From Nonomuraea turcica (GTDB lineage: Bacteria; Actinomycetota; Actinomycetes; Streptosporangiales; Streptosporangiaceae): a stretch of DNA of 64,000 nt. Position 1 is the first letter of the stretch; every line of letters begins with the position of its first letter. The translations under genes and the position numbers were made by a program. Where the stretch lies: the NCBI RefSeq assembly GCF_030718205.1, contig NZ_JAUZQF010000009.1, positions 186,001-250,000 of the forward strand, in the 5' to 3' direction. Positions 34,731-43,585 of the stretch are shown here, piece after piece. Below the pieces are notes generated by a model. The model did no database searches and had not been told where the DNA came from. It worked only from the letters and a program-made list of their open reading frames with translations.

Positions 34731-35575
34731 ACGCGCCATGGCACCTGCCCGAAGAGCTGATCGAGCAGTACGTGAGCGGCTATCTCGAACCGGTTCAGGT
34801 GATGTCGGTGGAGAGCCACCTCGCCCGGTGTGAACGCTGCCGCGCGGGGGTGCCGTACGAGCGGGAGTGGCTCGCCGAGAGCTGGGCGAGGATCGAGGAC
34901 CTGGTGGACCGGCCCCGGCCGCGACCTGTGGCGCGGCTTCTGCGTCGGTTCGGTGTCCCCGAGCACGTGGCCACGTTTCTCGCGGCCACCCCTGCTCTTG
35001 CCCGGGGGTGGCTGCTGGCGGTCACTGCGGTGACAGCCTTCGCCGTGGCCGCCGCCCACTTGGTCAGCCGTGATCCTCAGGCCGTCTTCGACGGACTGGT
35101 GCCCTTCCTCGTGCTCGCGCCCGTGCTGCCGCTGGCAGGCATCGCCGTCGCCTACGGGCCCCGGGTTGATCCCGTCCACGAACTGCAGGCCGCCACTCCC
35201 ATGGGAGGTGTCAGGGCCCTGTTGTTGCGCGCCGTCGCTGTGCTGGTAACCGCGATCGTGTTGACGGGAATAGCGACGCCGCTGCTGCCCGGCCCGCGGG
35301 GGCTGACGGCGGCGTGGCTACTGCCCGCTCTCGCGCTCACCGCGGCCACCCTGGCCATGTCGACCCGATTCCCGCCGCTGATCTCAGCTGCCGCGCTGAC
35401 CGCCGCCTGGTTCGGCGCCGTACTGGCCTCCACCAAGCTCACCGGTGACGTGCTGACGCCCTTCTCACCTGCAGCCCAGGCTCTGTACGGCGCGGCCGCG
35501 CTGATCCTCATCCCTCTCATCTACCTGCGGCGTGCTCGCTTCGACTCAGGAGAACCCAAATGGACCCGACCGTGA
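34727..35575 (+). CDS. Membrane anti-sigma factor with a zinc-finger domain
   Basis: A 282-residue protein. The N-terminus has the HxxxCxxC zinc-binding anti-sigma motif (His31, Cys35, Cys38 in SHLARCERCRAG). Six hydrophobic helices follow (WLLAVTAVTAFAVAAAHL, VPFLVLAPVLPLAGIAV, and four more). Such ZAS proteins hold their cognate ECF factor at the membrane until a signal frees it. It overlaps the sigma gene by four bases and the ABC gene by 16 bases. The large membrane part could sense or join the ABC transporter. Confidence 0.85.
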   Translation: MNAPWHLPEELIEQYVSGYLEPVQVMSVESHLARCERCRAGVPYEREWLAESWARIEDLVDRPRPRPVARLLRRFGVPEHVATFLAATPALARGWLLAVTAVTAFAVAAAHLVSRDPQAVFDGLVPFLVLAPVLPLAGIAVAYGPRVDPVHELQAATPMGGVRALLLRAVAVLVTAIVLTGIATPLLPGPRGLTAAWLLPALALTAATLAMSTRFPPLISAAALTAAWFGAVLASTKLTGDVLTPFSPAAQALYGAAALILIPLIYLRRARFDSGEPKWTRP

Positions 35576-36417
35576 CCGTTCGCGGCCTGACCAAGAAATA
35601 TGGCCGGTACGTCGTGCTCGACGGCCTCACCCTGGAGTTCGGCCGAGGGGTGACTGGGCTGCTCGGCCCCAACGGTGCAGGCAAGACCACGCTGTTGCGG
35701 AGCCTGGCGACCACGCTGGCTCCCGACGGTGGCCAGGTGCGCGCTCTCGGTCTGGATCCTGCGGACCGGGGCCAGCGGACCGAACTGCGCCGCCGCCTGG
35801 GTTACCTCCCGCAGGACCCGGGCTTCTACCCTCACTTCACGCTCTTCGAACTGGTCGACTACGTGGCGATCCTGAAGGAGCTGACGGACCGGCGTGAACG
35901 CCACCGAGAGGTGCGCCGGGTCCTTGCGGAGGTCGACCTGGCCGACCGCGCCAGGACGAAGGTGCGCAAGCTGTCCGGTGGCATGAAACAGCGGCTGGCC
36001 CTGGCCCAGGCGCTACTTGGCCAGCCCGACCTGCTCATCCTCGATGAGCCCACGGTCGGCTTGGACCCCGAGCAGCGCATGCGGTTCCGGGCGCTGGTCT
36101 CCCGGCTCGGCGAGAACCGTACGGTGCTGCTGTCCACCCACCAGACCGAGGACGTCGCGGCCCTGTGCGAGCGCGTGATCGTGATGAATCGGGGGCGCGT
36201 GGTGTTTCAGGGGACCCCCGGTGAGCTCGCCACTGTCGCGTCCGGCCAGGTGTGGGTCTCCGACGCGTCTCCCCTGGACTCTCGCCTGTTCTGGCGGACC
36301 GCGGACGGCCGCTACCGGAGCCTGGGAGCCGGGCCGCCGGACGCGGCGCCCGCCGCGCCGACCGTCGAGGACGGTTACCTGCTGCTGCTCGGTGAGCCGG
36401 TCGAGGCGGCGACATGA
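35560..36417 (+). CDS. ABC transporter ATP-binding protein
   Basis: A 285-residue nucleotide-binding subunit: Walker A GPNGAGKTT (about residues 36-44), Q-loop YLPQDPGFYP, signature LSGGMKQR, Walker B LLILDEPTVGLD, and the switch His of STHQTEDV. The domain order and VVFQGTPGEL tail match exporter ATPases of the drug, antibiotic and bacteriocin-resistance type. It is part of the sigma/anti-sigma operon and probably pairs with the two membrane proteins that follow. Confidence 0.9.
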   Translation: MDPTVTVRGLTKKYGRYVVLDGLTLEFGRGVTGLLGPNGAGKTTLLRSLATTLAPDGGQVRALGLDPADRGQRTELRRRLGYLPQDPGFYPHFTLFELVDYVAILKELTDRRERHREVRRVLAEVDLADRARTKVRKLSGGMKQRLALAQALLGQPDLLILDEPTVGLDPEQRMRFRALVSRLGENRTVLLSTHQTEDVAALCERVIVMNRGRVVFQGTPGELATVASGQVWVSDASPLDSRLFWRTADGRYRSLGAGPPDAAPAAPTVEDGYLLLLGEPVEAAT

Positions 36418-37895
36418 TCTTCCGATCATTGTTCCTGTTCGAGGTCCTCAGGCTCATACGCAGCCCCATCCCATGGGGTGCCGCCGCGCTCTGCCTGGGG
36501 TTGCGGCTCATCGCGACCTGGCAGTGGCTGCCCGACATGAGCGTCGATCCGACGAGCACGTCGGGCGCAATGCTGCTCCTGGCGGTGGCCATGATGCTCA
36601 CAGCCAACCTTGCGACGTCCCGGGACACCCGGGGCGGCATGCCCGAGACGCTCGGCGCGCTGTCCGGTCACGCCGCGGAGCGGACCAAAGCCGCGACTTT
36701 GGCGGCCGTGATGGTCGGAGCCGGGATCGCGCTGCCATTGATGATCGGCTACTTGCTGGCGCGTTTCGCGATGGGCCCGACAGCAGGCGTATTCGACCCC
36801 TACGAGGCGCTGGGCGGGGTGCTGGCCGTGCCCTTCGCCGCGGCCCTCGGCGCGATGCTCGGCAGGTGGACTCCCTGGCTGGTCGCCGTTCCCGTAATAG
36901 CCTTCCTGATCGGCGCATTCACCTGGATAAACAGTCAGCAGAGCGGTTACGGGAGCTGGTTCCTGCCGGTCGTGCTCTTCCACGGGCCCGACTGGCCACA
37001 ACGCCCATCGGCGTTGCACGCCATCTACCTCCTCGCTTCCGTCGCTCTCTTCGGGGCCCTGGCCCTGCTGCGGCACGGGGCCAGGCCGGTGCGGCTGGTC
37101 GCGGCCCTGACTGCTGCGGCGGTTGCGGTGCCCACGGGGGCGGCCGCGACCGCCGCCGCTCCGGGAGAGGAGATCAACCACCGGTTCGAGACCATGCAGG
37201 AAAATCCGGCCGCGTTGCTCGACGACATGGACGCCCAGGTCCGGGAACGTTATTTCGGGCGGGACGCGCGGCGATGCGAAAGGCACGGCGCCGTCACCTA
37301 CTGCGCCTTCCCGGACTACGTCGCCTGGATCCCGTCTTGGGTATCGGCGGTGAACCCCGTGGCGCAGGCGCTGCCCCCGGCGGAGCGTGACCGGCTGCCG
37401 GCCGTGCGGCAATTCACCGACACATGGTTCAGCGCGGACGGCGATGAGGAGCCGCCCATCCGCACGTTCATGATGTGGGGACGGGCTGGAGCCGAGAACA
37501 CCTACCGGGCCGTGCTCGCCTCTCAGCTCATCCGCTCTGTGCTGGGACTGCGACCGCCGAGGGCGGGCTGCGACCTCCAGGGCCAAAGCAGGGCACTGGT
37601 GGGTCTGTGGCTGCTCGGCCAGGCCGTTGCGCTGGCTCCGCCCGAAGACCGGGAGATCCAGATTGGTTCCTCCGTCTTCCTGTCGGTGCAGTCACCGCTG
37701 GGCATGGTCCGGTACGGCACGGCCGAGCTGAGGTACGCCCGCAGACTGCTCGCCACGCCCGATGCCCGGCAACGAATCTGGACGCACTGGGACACGCTGC
37801 TGAAGCCCGGCACGACGGTCGAGCAGGCGCTTCCGCTGCTGGGCCTGCGCCTCGAGTTCCCCGCCGAGCCGGTGAAGGGGCAACCATGCTCGTGA
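36414..37895 (+). CDS. ABC-2-like membrane subunit with a large extracytoplasmic domain
   Basis: A 493-residue protein. Residues 1-245 hold about six membrane helices (IPWGAAALCLGLRLIATW, MLLLAVAMMLTANLA, AVMVGAGIALPLMIGYL and others). After AAVAVPTGAAATAAAPG comes a soluble domain of about 250 residues with four cysteines (RRCERHGAVTYCAF, RAGCDLQGQ, GQPCS). The overlap ATGA with the ATPase gene shows coupling. The large C-terminal domain is unusual for a simple permease and could bind substrate or act on the cell surface. I do not recognise that domain. Confidence 0.75.
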   Translation: MIFRSLFLFEVLRLIRSPIPWGAAALCLGLRLIATWQWLPDMSVDPTSTSGAMLLLAVAMMLTANLATSRDTRGGMPETLGALSGHAAERTKAATLAAVMVGAGIALPLMIGYLLARFAMGPTAGVFDPYEALGGVLAVPFAAALGAMLGRWTPWLVAVPVIAFLIGAFTWINSQQSGYGSWFLPVVLFHGPDWPQRPSALHAIYLLASVALFGALALLRHGARPVRLVAALTAAAVAVPTGAAATAAAPGEEINHRFETMQENPAALLDDMDAQVRERYFGRDARRCERHGAVTYCAFPDYVAWIPSWVSAVNPVAQALPPAERDRLPAVRQFTDTWFSADGDEEPPIRTFMMWGRAGAENTYRAVLASQLIRSVLGLRPPRAGCDLQGQSRALVGLWLLGQAVALAPPEDREIQIGSSVFLSVQSPLGMVRYGTAELRYARRLLATPDARQRIWTHWDTLLKPGTTVEQALPLLGLRLEFPAEPVKGQPCS

Positions 37896-38503
37896 TCCAG
37901 CTGATCAGGCCGATCGCGCGGGCGATCGACTGGCTTCCTCTCGCGGTCACCGGGATCCTTGCTGTGGTCATGGCCTTGGTGATCGAGGCCGGTTCTGCGT
38001 TAGGCGTCGGGACCGCTTTCACCCTGCTCAGGATGATGGGAGTGATGCTGGGCGCCGCCGCCGGATTCGCCGTGATCGACGAGATGACCGCGAGCACGGG
38101 CGCGGCCCCGGTGCCCCGCTGGCTCCGCCAGTGGCTGCGCTGCGGCCTCGGAGGCCTTACCACGGGGCTGATATGGGGGATCGCGTGCGCCATCGCTGTA
38201 GCCCGGCTGCCCGAGGGCGGACAGCTCAAGGTGGCGGGGATGGCGGTGGAGGCAGCGGTGTGCATCGCGATCGGCCTGCTGACGGCATCGATAGCCGGGC
38301 GCATGCACCAAGGAAAGGCAGCCGCCCTCGCGGGCATGGGCGGTTTACTAGTGATCGTCTCGGTGAGCCTGGTTCTGCGGGGACCCTACTGGCCGTGGCT
38401 CTATCCGGAAGAGGAGAACTGGGAGATCGTGCACCACGGGTGGCTGGCCATGCTGCCGCCCACACTCGCCGCACTGGGCTGGGCGAGCCGGGATCTACGC
38501 TGA
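37886..38503 (+). CDS. Membrane protein, probable second permease subunit
   Basis: A 205-residue protein with about six hydrophobic helices (WLPLAVTGILAVVMALVIE, LLRMMGVMLGAAAGFAV, GGLTTGLIWGIACAIAVA, AVCIAIGLLTASIAG and others). It overlaps the previous gene by ten bases and ends the operon. It is probably the other half of the export channel. No substrate can be named. Confidence 0.75.
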   Translation: MLVIQLIRPIARAIDWLPLAVTGILAVVMALVIEAGSALGVGTAFTLLRMMGVMLGAAAGFAVIDEMTASTGAAPVPRWLRQWLRCGLGGLTTGLIWGIACAIAVARLPEGGQLKVAGMAVEAAVCIAIGLLTASIAGRMHQGKAAALAGMGGLLVIVSVSLVLRGPYWPWLYPEEENWEIVHHGWLAMLPPTLAALGWASRDLR

Positions 38504-38794
38504 GAAGACGGACAAGGCGTCGGCTTCATCGATTCTCGGGTGTTCTGCCACCTGGCCTGTGCCAATCGTAAGCACCGAAACGCTGAGCGCCTGGTCGGAC
38601 ACCGGCCAGGCGACTCTCTGCCCATGCCACCGTTTGTCGGCTGAGACGTTCCGGCTCGAACACTCCCGGTGGTTTCAACACGCCGTGACGACAAGCCATA
38701 AACGGTCCACGCACAATGTGCCTGGCAGGGTTCGACAGATGAACACCGGCTACTCGACACGCCCGGCTGCGAAACCGACGGCTGAATGAACCCT

Positions 38795-38841
38795 TCAAGA
38801 TCCACTCAATGTGGGTTTTGGGCTTATGTGGGCTGACCCCC
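38795..38841 (-). repeat. Right terminal repeat of the Tn3-family element
   Basis: Read inverted from 38841: GGGGGTCAGCCCACATAAGC, then the rest of a 47-base end shared with the internal end. TAGTT (38842-38846) follows it, matching the base pairs just before the left end. Confidence 0.88.
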
Positions 38842-38865
38842 TAGTTGGAGGGTGTTGCTGCACTC

Positions 38866-38900
38866 CTGTCACACACTTGTCAGCGCCAATTGTGTGACAG
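38866..38900. repeat. Inverted repeat downstream of the transposon
   Basis: CTGTCACACA (38866-38875) and TGTGTGACAG (38891-38900) are exact inverses around 15 bases. It may be an operator or a weak terminator of the region before transposon entry. No gene starts within 190 bp. Confidence 0.55.
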
Positions 38901-39091
38901 TCTGCGATTTCGTATCGCGCAACGGGCGGATGTTGTCGGGTAGACAGCGGCGCCAGGCGGGTGTGGGGGAGGGCAGGTTCGCTCCAGCGGGTGGTTTTGC
39001 GCCGTGTGCAAGGTCCTACGACCAATGGCGTATGGCATACCCGGCTGTGGTGGGAGGCGGCGGCGGGCGAGACCGCCATAGGGTCAATGCC

Positions 39092-39742
39092 ATGAAGATC
39101 GGAATTCTTGGAACGGGCAACGTAGGACGGGCACTGGCCGTCTGCTGGGCCGGTGCGGGCCATGACGTCGTCCTGGGATCGCGGCGGTCGGCCGACACCG
39201 AATTGCGGGAGGAACTGGCGGCTGCGCTGGGAGAGGACGTATCGATCGTGGACCCGCCCTCAGCCGTCGTGGGTGCGGAGGTGGTGGTCAACGCGACACC
39301 CGGCACAGCGTCCGTGCCGCTGCTCGCCGAGATAGGTGCCCCGGCCCTGGCGGGGAAGGTGCTGCTCGACGTGTCGGTTGGTTTCACGGAGGACGGCGCG
39401 CTCTCCCATCCTGGAGAGAGCCTCGGTGAGGAAATCCAGCGAACGTTTCCGGACACGATGGTGGTCAAGACTCTCTGTACCATCGACGCACGGCTCATGG
39501 GCGCGCCTGACTCGTTGGAGGGCCCGAGCACGCTCTTCCTCTCAGGGGATGACGCCGAGGCCAAACGCACGGTCGGCGGGCTCCTGAATGACCTGGGCTG
39601 GTCTACGGGGTCGTTGCTCGATCTGGGAGGCATCACCACCGCTCGGGGCCAGGAGCATTACAGTTTGCTCTTCCTGGGGATCGCCGGCGCGATCGGCTCG
39701 TATGGTTTCGGGATACGGGTGGTTCCTCCGACCCGGGGCTAG
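39092..39742 (+). CDS. NADP-binding oxidoreductase, F420-reductase-like
   Basis: A 216-residue protein with an N-terminal Rossmann motif (KIGILGTGNVGRALAVCWAG) and a fold like NADPH-dependent F420 reductases and related NAD(P)-binding proteins (VVLGSRRSADTELRE, VVVNATPGTASVPLL). The C-terminus (GGITTARGQEHYSLLFLGIA) matches that family. It may move reducing power between NADPH and F420 or act on a small substrate. ATG 39092 lacks a strong ribosome-binding site. Confidence 0.8.
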   Translation: MKIGILGTGNVGRALAVCWAGAGHDVVLGSRRSADTELREELAAALGEDVSIVDPPSAVVGAEVVVNATPGTASVPLLAEIGAPALAGKVLLDVSVGFTEDGALSHPGESLGEEIQRTFPDTMVVKTLCTIDARLMGAPDSLEGPSTLFLSGDDAEAKRTVGGLLNDLGWSTGSLLDLGGITTARGQEHYSLLFLGIAGAIGSYGFGIRVVPPTRG

Positions 39743-40213
39743 GTGGCGGACTTCAGATCACTGGATCATTTGCTCCTCGTGGGTGGATTGGCGACACGGC
39801 AAAGCAGAGAGGCTGAAGTCCGGGTTCCCAAGAGTCCGCACAACAGCGTCTGAGATCGTCGATATGGTCAGGCACGGGACGTGTCTTGCCGGGGGTCGGA
39901 TCGAGGTTGCTCACGGGCAGACACCCGGCATGGGCTCATCACGCAGCAAGACGCAGGGCGGCGAAGTGCGACGTGCGGGTCGGGGCCAGTGGCGTTCCGG
40001 TCCGCCGATGATGACCACGGTCAGGAGCACCACAGCAGCTCCAGTCACCAGCGCCAGCGCTGTGCCGATTCTCATCAGCCGCAGCTCCGGAAAGGCCGCC
40101 GGATCCTGCGGACGCTCACCTGCCGATCCTTGTCTGGCTTTTCCACCTCGCCCATGTAGAGCCCATCAGCGTTGGTTGCAGCGCTGTTACATCACTGCAC
40201 CCAGCCATGGCCG
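39743..40213. other. 471-bp gap without a supported gene
   Basis: Frames here are short and lack family features. No strong hairpin or repeat is seen. Confidence 0.4.
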
Positions 40214-40408
40214 TCAGCCCGGCGGTGAGAATCGCGGCAGGGCCGCGAGCTTGATCTCGCGCAGATCGTCGTCGGCCTGCTCCGTCGCGGTGTGCAGTTT
40301 GCGGATGGCGACGCGTGCCTCGTCCAACGTCAGGTGGCCGTCAAGCGCGCGGAAGGCTTCCCGGACGGGCTTCAGCACGGCCTCTATCGCCTCGTGCTGC
40401 TCATCCAT
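40214..40408 (-). CDS. Small helical protein
   Basis: A 64-residue, mostly helical and charged protein (MDEQHEAIEAVLKPVREAF, LDEARVAIRKLHTATEQADD). No family is recognised and the ribosome-binding site is weak, but codon use is actinobacterial. It ends just outside the IS110-type element. Confidence 0.45.
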   Translation of the reverse strand: MDEQHEAIEAVLKPVREAFRALDGHLTLDEARVAIRKLHTATEQADDDLREIKLAALPRFSPPG

Positions 40409-40450
40409 AGGCTGACGTTACGTCGAGAGCCATCCCTGAAGGAGCGGGGC

Positions 40451-40826
40451 TGGTCAACCCGTCTCTGATGTCCGTTTCCTGGGGTTCCGGCCTGATTTGG
40501 GCATGGCTGGGCTGGGCGGTGGGGTCAAGGCGGAGCGCCCGCAGCGGAGCGAGGACGAACGGTCTTGAGGCCGCCGCTTGAGCCCGGCGATCGTGGGGAG
40601 GGCCGGGACGGTCTTTATGGAGTTGTGCGGCTGTGGCTTCGCGTCACCCACTTGGGGGGTGTGGGCGAGCCGGTCGGGCCGGCTGCCGGGCCATCCCTTC
40701 GCAGCGGTCGTGGGACGCGTGCATGAAGCCAGACGCCGTGACCGGGCAGGGTCAATCAAGCGCTGGCCTTCGCGCGTGTGGGGGGCATGGCTCTCCCGAC
40801 CTCGTGCCCGGTCGCGTCCGGCCTGC
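40451..40826 (-). ncRNA. Candidate bridge-RNA region of the IS110-type element
   Basis: IS110-family elements encode a structured RNA that pairs with target and donor DNA; in IS1111-like members it lies after the transposase gene. This 376-bp segment is non-coding, G+C-rich and in that place. No fold or guide loop was worked out here, so the call rests on position. Confidence 0.35.
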
Positions 40827-41876
40827 TCACGCGCCGGCCTTCGCGCTGGGGCGATCCAGGCAGCGGATGTGGCCATCGCGCAGCCCGTAGTAGACCAGGG
40901 TGAGCAGTTCACGGGCCGCGGCGACCTTGGCGACGCCTTTGAAGTCGCTTCCGCGGCGGTTGAGAATCGTGGCGCGCAGCGCGCCGTAGGAAGTGGAGGT
41001 ATCGGCGTGCTGGATGGCCTCCACGGCAGCCCAGCGCACCAGCTTCGAGCCCTGCTTGGTGATCCGGCCACGGACCACCTTGGTGTCGGACTCGTGGTGT
41101 TTGGGGGTCAGCCCGGCCCAGGAGACCAGCTGCTCGGCACGGCGGAAGCGGCGCGCGTCGCCGATCTCCGCGGCGAAGATCGCGGCCAGGACCGGGCCCA
41201 CGCCTTTGAGCCGGAGGATTTCCCGGTACCCGGCGTGGTCGGCCAGCCGCCGCCCGGCCTGGGCCTGCATGGCGTCGATCTCGACGTCCAGCAGGGCGAT
41301 GTGTGCCAGTAACGAGTCGATCCGGATGCGGTAGGCGCCCTGGATCTGCTGGCCGGCCAGCCAGGTCCGGCCGCCGACGCCGAACAGATCGCTGACCTTG
41401 GGGTGCAGCCCGAGCTTGCCCAGCACCGCGTGGAGCTGGTCCTTGCAGCTGGTGCGCTGCTGGACGAGCTTGGCCCTGTAACGCACCAGCTCGCGTAGCT
41501 CTCGCACGTCGGGTGGGGCGATCCAGGCCTCGGGCAGGCGTCCCATGCGCAGCAGGTCGGCCAGGTCGGCCGCGTCGCGTTCGTCGTTCTTGACCCGCCG
41601 GTAGGAGAACGCCTTGACCCCGAGTGGGTGGGCCAGGTGCACCTCGGCTCCGGCCTCCTCCAGCACGTCGGCCGCCCAGTACCAGCCGTACGTGGCCTCC
41701 AGCACCACCTTGGGCGCGACCCCGGCCTTGACGATCTCCCGCTCCAGCGCGACCGGATCGTTGTCGATCCGCACGCACGCCAGCTTGCGCCCGTCCTCGG
41801 TCATCCGCACGATGACCGACCTGCGCCGATGCAGGTCGATACCAACGTACTGCTGACCGTCGTACGCTGTGCTCAT
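40827..41876 (-). CDS. IS110-family DEDD transposase
   Basis: A 349-residue transposase. The N-terminal RuvC-like DEDD domain has VGIDLHRRRSVIVRM (first Asp), VVLEATYGWYWAADVL (Glu) and KNDERDAADLADLLRMGR (Asp pair). The C-terminal transposase-20 domain has LKGVGPVLAAIFAAEIGDAR, SWAGLTPKHHESD and RRGSDFKGVAKVAAARELL with the catalytic Ser region. No frameshift or stop is present, so it could be active. GAGGAGG lies before the ATG at 41876. Confidence 0.9.
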   Translation of the reverse strand: MSTAYDGQQYVGIDLHRRRSVIVRMTEDGRKLACVRIDNDPVALEREIVKAGVAPKVVLEATYGWYWAADVLEEAGAEVHLAHPLGVKAFSYRRVKNDERDAADLADLLRMGRLPEAWIAPPDVRELRELVRYRAKLVQQRTSCKDQLHAVLGKLGLHPKVSDLFGVGGRTWLAGQQIQGAYRIRIDSLLAHIALLDVEIDAMQAQAGRRLADHAGYREILRLKGVGPVLAAIFAAEIGDARRFRRAEQLVSWAGLTPKHHESDTKVVRGRITKQGSKLVRWAAVEAIQHADTSTSYGALRATILNRRGSDFKGVAKVAAARELLTLVYYGLRDGHIRCLDRPSAKAGA

Positions 41877-42033
41877 CAGGGCCTCCTCTCGTCCGTCGAG
41901 GGACGAATGGTTGTGGTGACCCGAGCGTCTCTCAACGCTCACGAGCCGTCACGGGGGAGCGGAGGCCCCGCTCCTTCATCGCATCAAACCCCGTCACCTA
42001 CCAGTCTTCAGAGGCGGCACCACAGGAACAAAG

Positions 42034-42068
42034 GGCCCGGTCATCCTCCACGCGAGGATGACCGGGCC
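42034..42068. terminator. Strong hairpin terminator
   Basis: GGCCCGGTCATCCTC (42034-42048) pairs perfectly with GAGGATGACCGGGCC (42054-42068) across CACGC, and TTTCG follows. No complete gene now ends just before it; it may belong to a gene cut by the IS110-type insertion. Confidence 0.75.
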
Positions 42069-42134
42069 TTTCGTCGTGCCTGGGCTACGAGCGGATGAAG
42101 CCGCTCACGGTGAGCGGCGGCGACGGTCACGCCC

Positions 42135-42736
42135 GTGAGCGCGGAGGAGCTTCCATGGCCCTGCGAGACCGTGCCGACCCGCCCGCACCTGGAGCTGGTG
42201 CCCGACCTTCCTGCAGGTCAGCCCGCTGTGGAAAGATCGTTCACCCCCAAGCCCTCACCTACTCCTGTAGGTGATGAGACTCCCCGTAACGCGCGCGCAA
42301 GACAGCCCGCCCCACCCTCGACACCGGCCCGTGAGTGGCCAGCGACCGTCACGCCGGTCACCAAGAGAGATCGGCTCGCAGCGTGCGAAAGGCTGATCCG
42401 TGAACTGCCGCTGTTCCGCCGGATCTCTGCCCGGCACCTGCGCTCGGTTCTGCGGGCCGCGTTGACCTCGGCGCGACCATCAGCGATATCCGGCATGCCC
42501 TCGACCACCGGCCGGACGGAACTCCATGGATCCACACACACGACCCGCGCTCGCTGCCCGGCTGGATCCGGCACCGCCTATCCGCGTGGATCACCTTCGC
42601 CGAGCAACTCGTCGCCCCGTGGCCGGTCCAACAGCGTGAAGCAGAGCGCACCGCCCTGCTGGGCGAGCAGCGGGCCCAGCGCGAGGCATACGAGCTCGAG
42701 AGTCGTTTGATAGGGATGGCGCAGATTTTGAATTGA
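42135..42736 (+). pseudogene. Remnant of a helix-turn-helix or replication-type protein
   Basis: From GTG 42135 the frame has a Pro-rich linker, then ERLIRELPLFRRISARHLRS. After a frameshift near 42460 the sense goes on as GATISDIRHALDHRPDGTPW, LPGWIRHRLSAWI and a charged helix to a stop at 42736. This C-terminal pattern occurs in actinobacterial helix-turn-helix proteins tied to plasmids or integrative elements. The N-terminal DNA-binding domain is missing, so it is a truncated and frameshifted relic. Confidence 0.5.
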
Positions 42737-42922
42737 GAAGGCTTGAGAATTGTCGGTAGCCATGTCATAGAGTGGAAGAGAAGGCATCTAGACACCGTGA
42801 GCCGAATGGGCGTCCGACGTTATCGCTAGCGCTTTTCTTGTTTATCTATGGGGACAAAAATCCTCGCCTATTCTCTGATTAATCGTCTCTAGGGTGCCAT
42901 CGTCCGACGAAAGGAGACGAAT

Positions 42923-43270
42923 ATGCGTTACCCTTCGCGGTCAACCATCCTCGGAACAGCGTTCTTCGCCACGGTCGCGCTCTGGCCCGTTGAGGCGCCG
43001 ACCTTGGCTAGCCCGATCTCGGAGACGCACGTCACACCGACGGCGCTAGCGCCATCAGACGATGATTCTCCTTACCAAAAGGGCTACTCCACGGGACTCA
43101 AGGAAGGCTACCAAGAAGGAGAGGCACGCGCCCGGGAGCACTGTGCCGACATCCCGAGTTGGCCAAATTGGCCGCCAGGTGCTTACGGCAAGGGTTACGC
43201 CGATGGCTACATGCTGGGATGGCAGAGAGGACTCGACGATGGCATGGCGAAATACTGCCGGCCCTCATAG
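42923..43270 (+). CDS. Small secreted protein with Gly-Tyr repeats
   Basis: A 115-residue protein with a signal peptide (ILGTAFFATVALWPVEAPTL; cleavage near residue 30). The mature part has spaced aromatic/glycine units: YQKGYSTGLKEGYQEGEA and YGKGYADGYMLGWQRGLDDG, and two cysteines (HCADI, KYCRP). Such YxxGY-type repeats occur in surface and membrane-associated proteins; function unknown. GAAAGGAG gives a strong ribosome-binding site. A 12-bp hairpin follows. Confidence 0.75.
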   Translation: MRYPSRSTILGTAFFATVALWPVEAPTLASPISETHVTPTALAPSDDDSPYQKGYSTGLKEGYQEGEARAREHCADIPSWPNWPPGAYGKGYADGYMLGWQRGLDDGMAKYCRPS

Positions 43271-43301
43271 CCGAGAGGATGGCGACTAGATGGTCATGCT
43301 C

Positions 43302-43336
43302 GGCGGCGACCCGGTGATCCTCATCGGGTCGCCGCC
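43302..43336 (+). terminator. Hairpin terminator
   Basis: GGCGGCGACCCG (43302-43313) and CGGGTCGCCGCC (43325-43336) form a perfect 12-bp stem with an 11-base loop, 31 bases after the secreted-protein gene. Confidence 0.75.
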
Positions 43337-43585
43337 TACCCTTCTGCTGGTCCGCCGTGGTGTACGTGGCCGTATTCAACTGGCACGGTCCCGTGGCGCG
43401 CCAAGCGAATCTCCCAGGTCCGGCGAATCGCCGGCTCGGCGATAGCAAGCGACTTGCGGCCCTGGCCGGACCTGCGGCGGCGGTGTGCCCTGTCACTTCC
43501 TCAGGACAATTCCGGGTAGCCAGGGACGCGCCCGAGCGGGTAAGCCAGGCCCCATGCATCTCGCAGGCGAAATTGCCAGCGAGAT
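43337..43585. other. Gap with no supported gene
   Basis: The 250 bases between the hairpin and the small minus-strand gene hold no frame with a recognisable product. Confidence 0.4.

Larger units (their letters stand above)
24018..38841. mobile_element. Composite Tn3-family transposon, 14.8 kb, with 5-bp target duplication
   Basis: The outer ends are inverted copies beginning GGGGGT(T/C)AGCCCACATAAG (24018 onward and, inverted, 38841 backward). TAGTT lies directly outside both ends (24013-24017 and 38842-38846), the 5-bp duplication expected of Tn3-family transposition. Between them are cargo block 1 (HAD, HAD, MFS, MocR), a resolvase cut by a third, internal end at 29775, a frameshifted transposase, a second frameshifted resolvase, a probable res site, and cargo block 2 (ECF sigma, anti-sigma, ABC exporter). 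Confidence 0.85.
40437..41978 (-). mobile_element. IS110-family element, IS1111-like
   Basis: One transposase lies between exact inverted repeats TGAAGGAGCGGGGC (40437-40450) and GCCCCGCTCCTTCA (41965-41978), 1,542 bp apart. Only about 90 bp lie upstream of the gene but 376 bp downstream of it. Inverted repeats near the ends and a long 3' non-coding part are features of the IS1111 subgroup. True ends lie a few bases outside the repeats. Confidence 0.75.

Noticed and set aside
29775..38841. Simple Tn3 transposon using only the internal left end
   Set aside because: The internal left flank TCTAC does not match the right flank TAGTT, whereas the outer pair does match.
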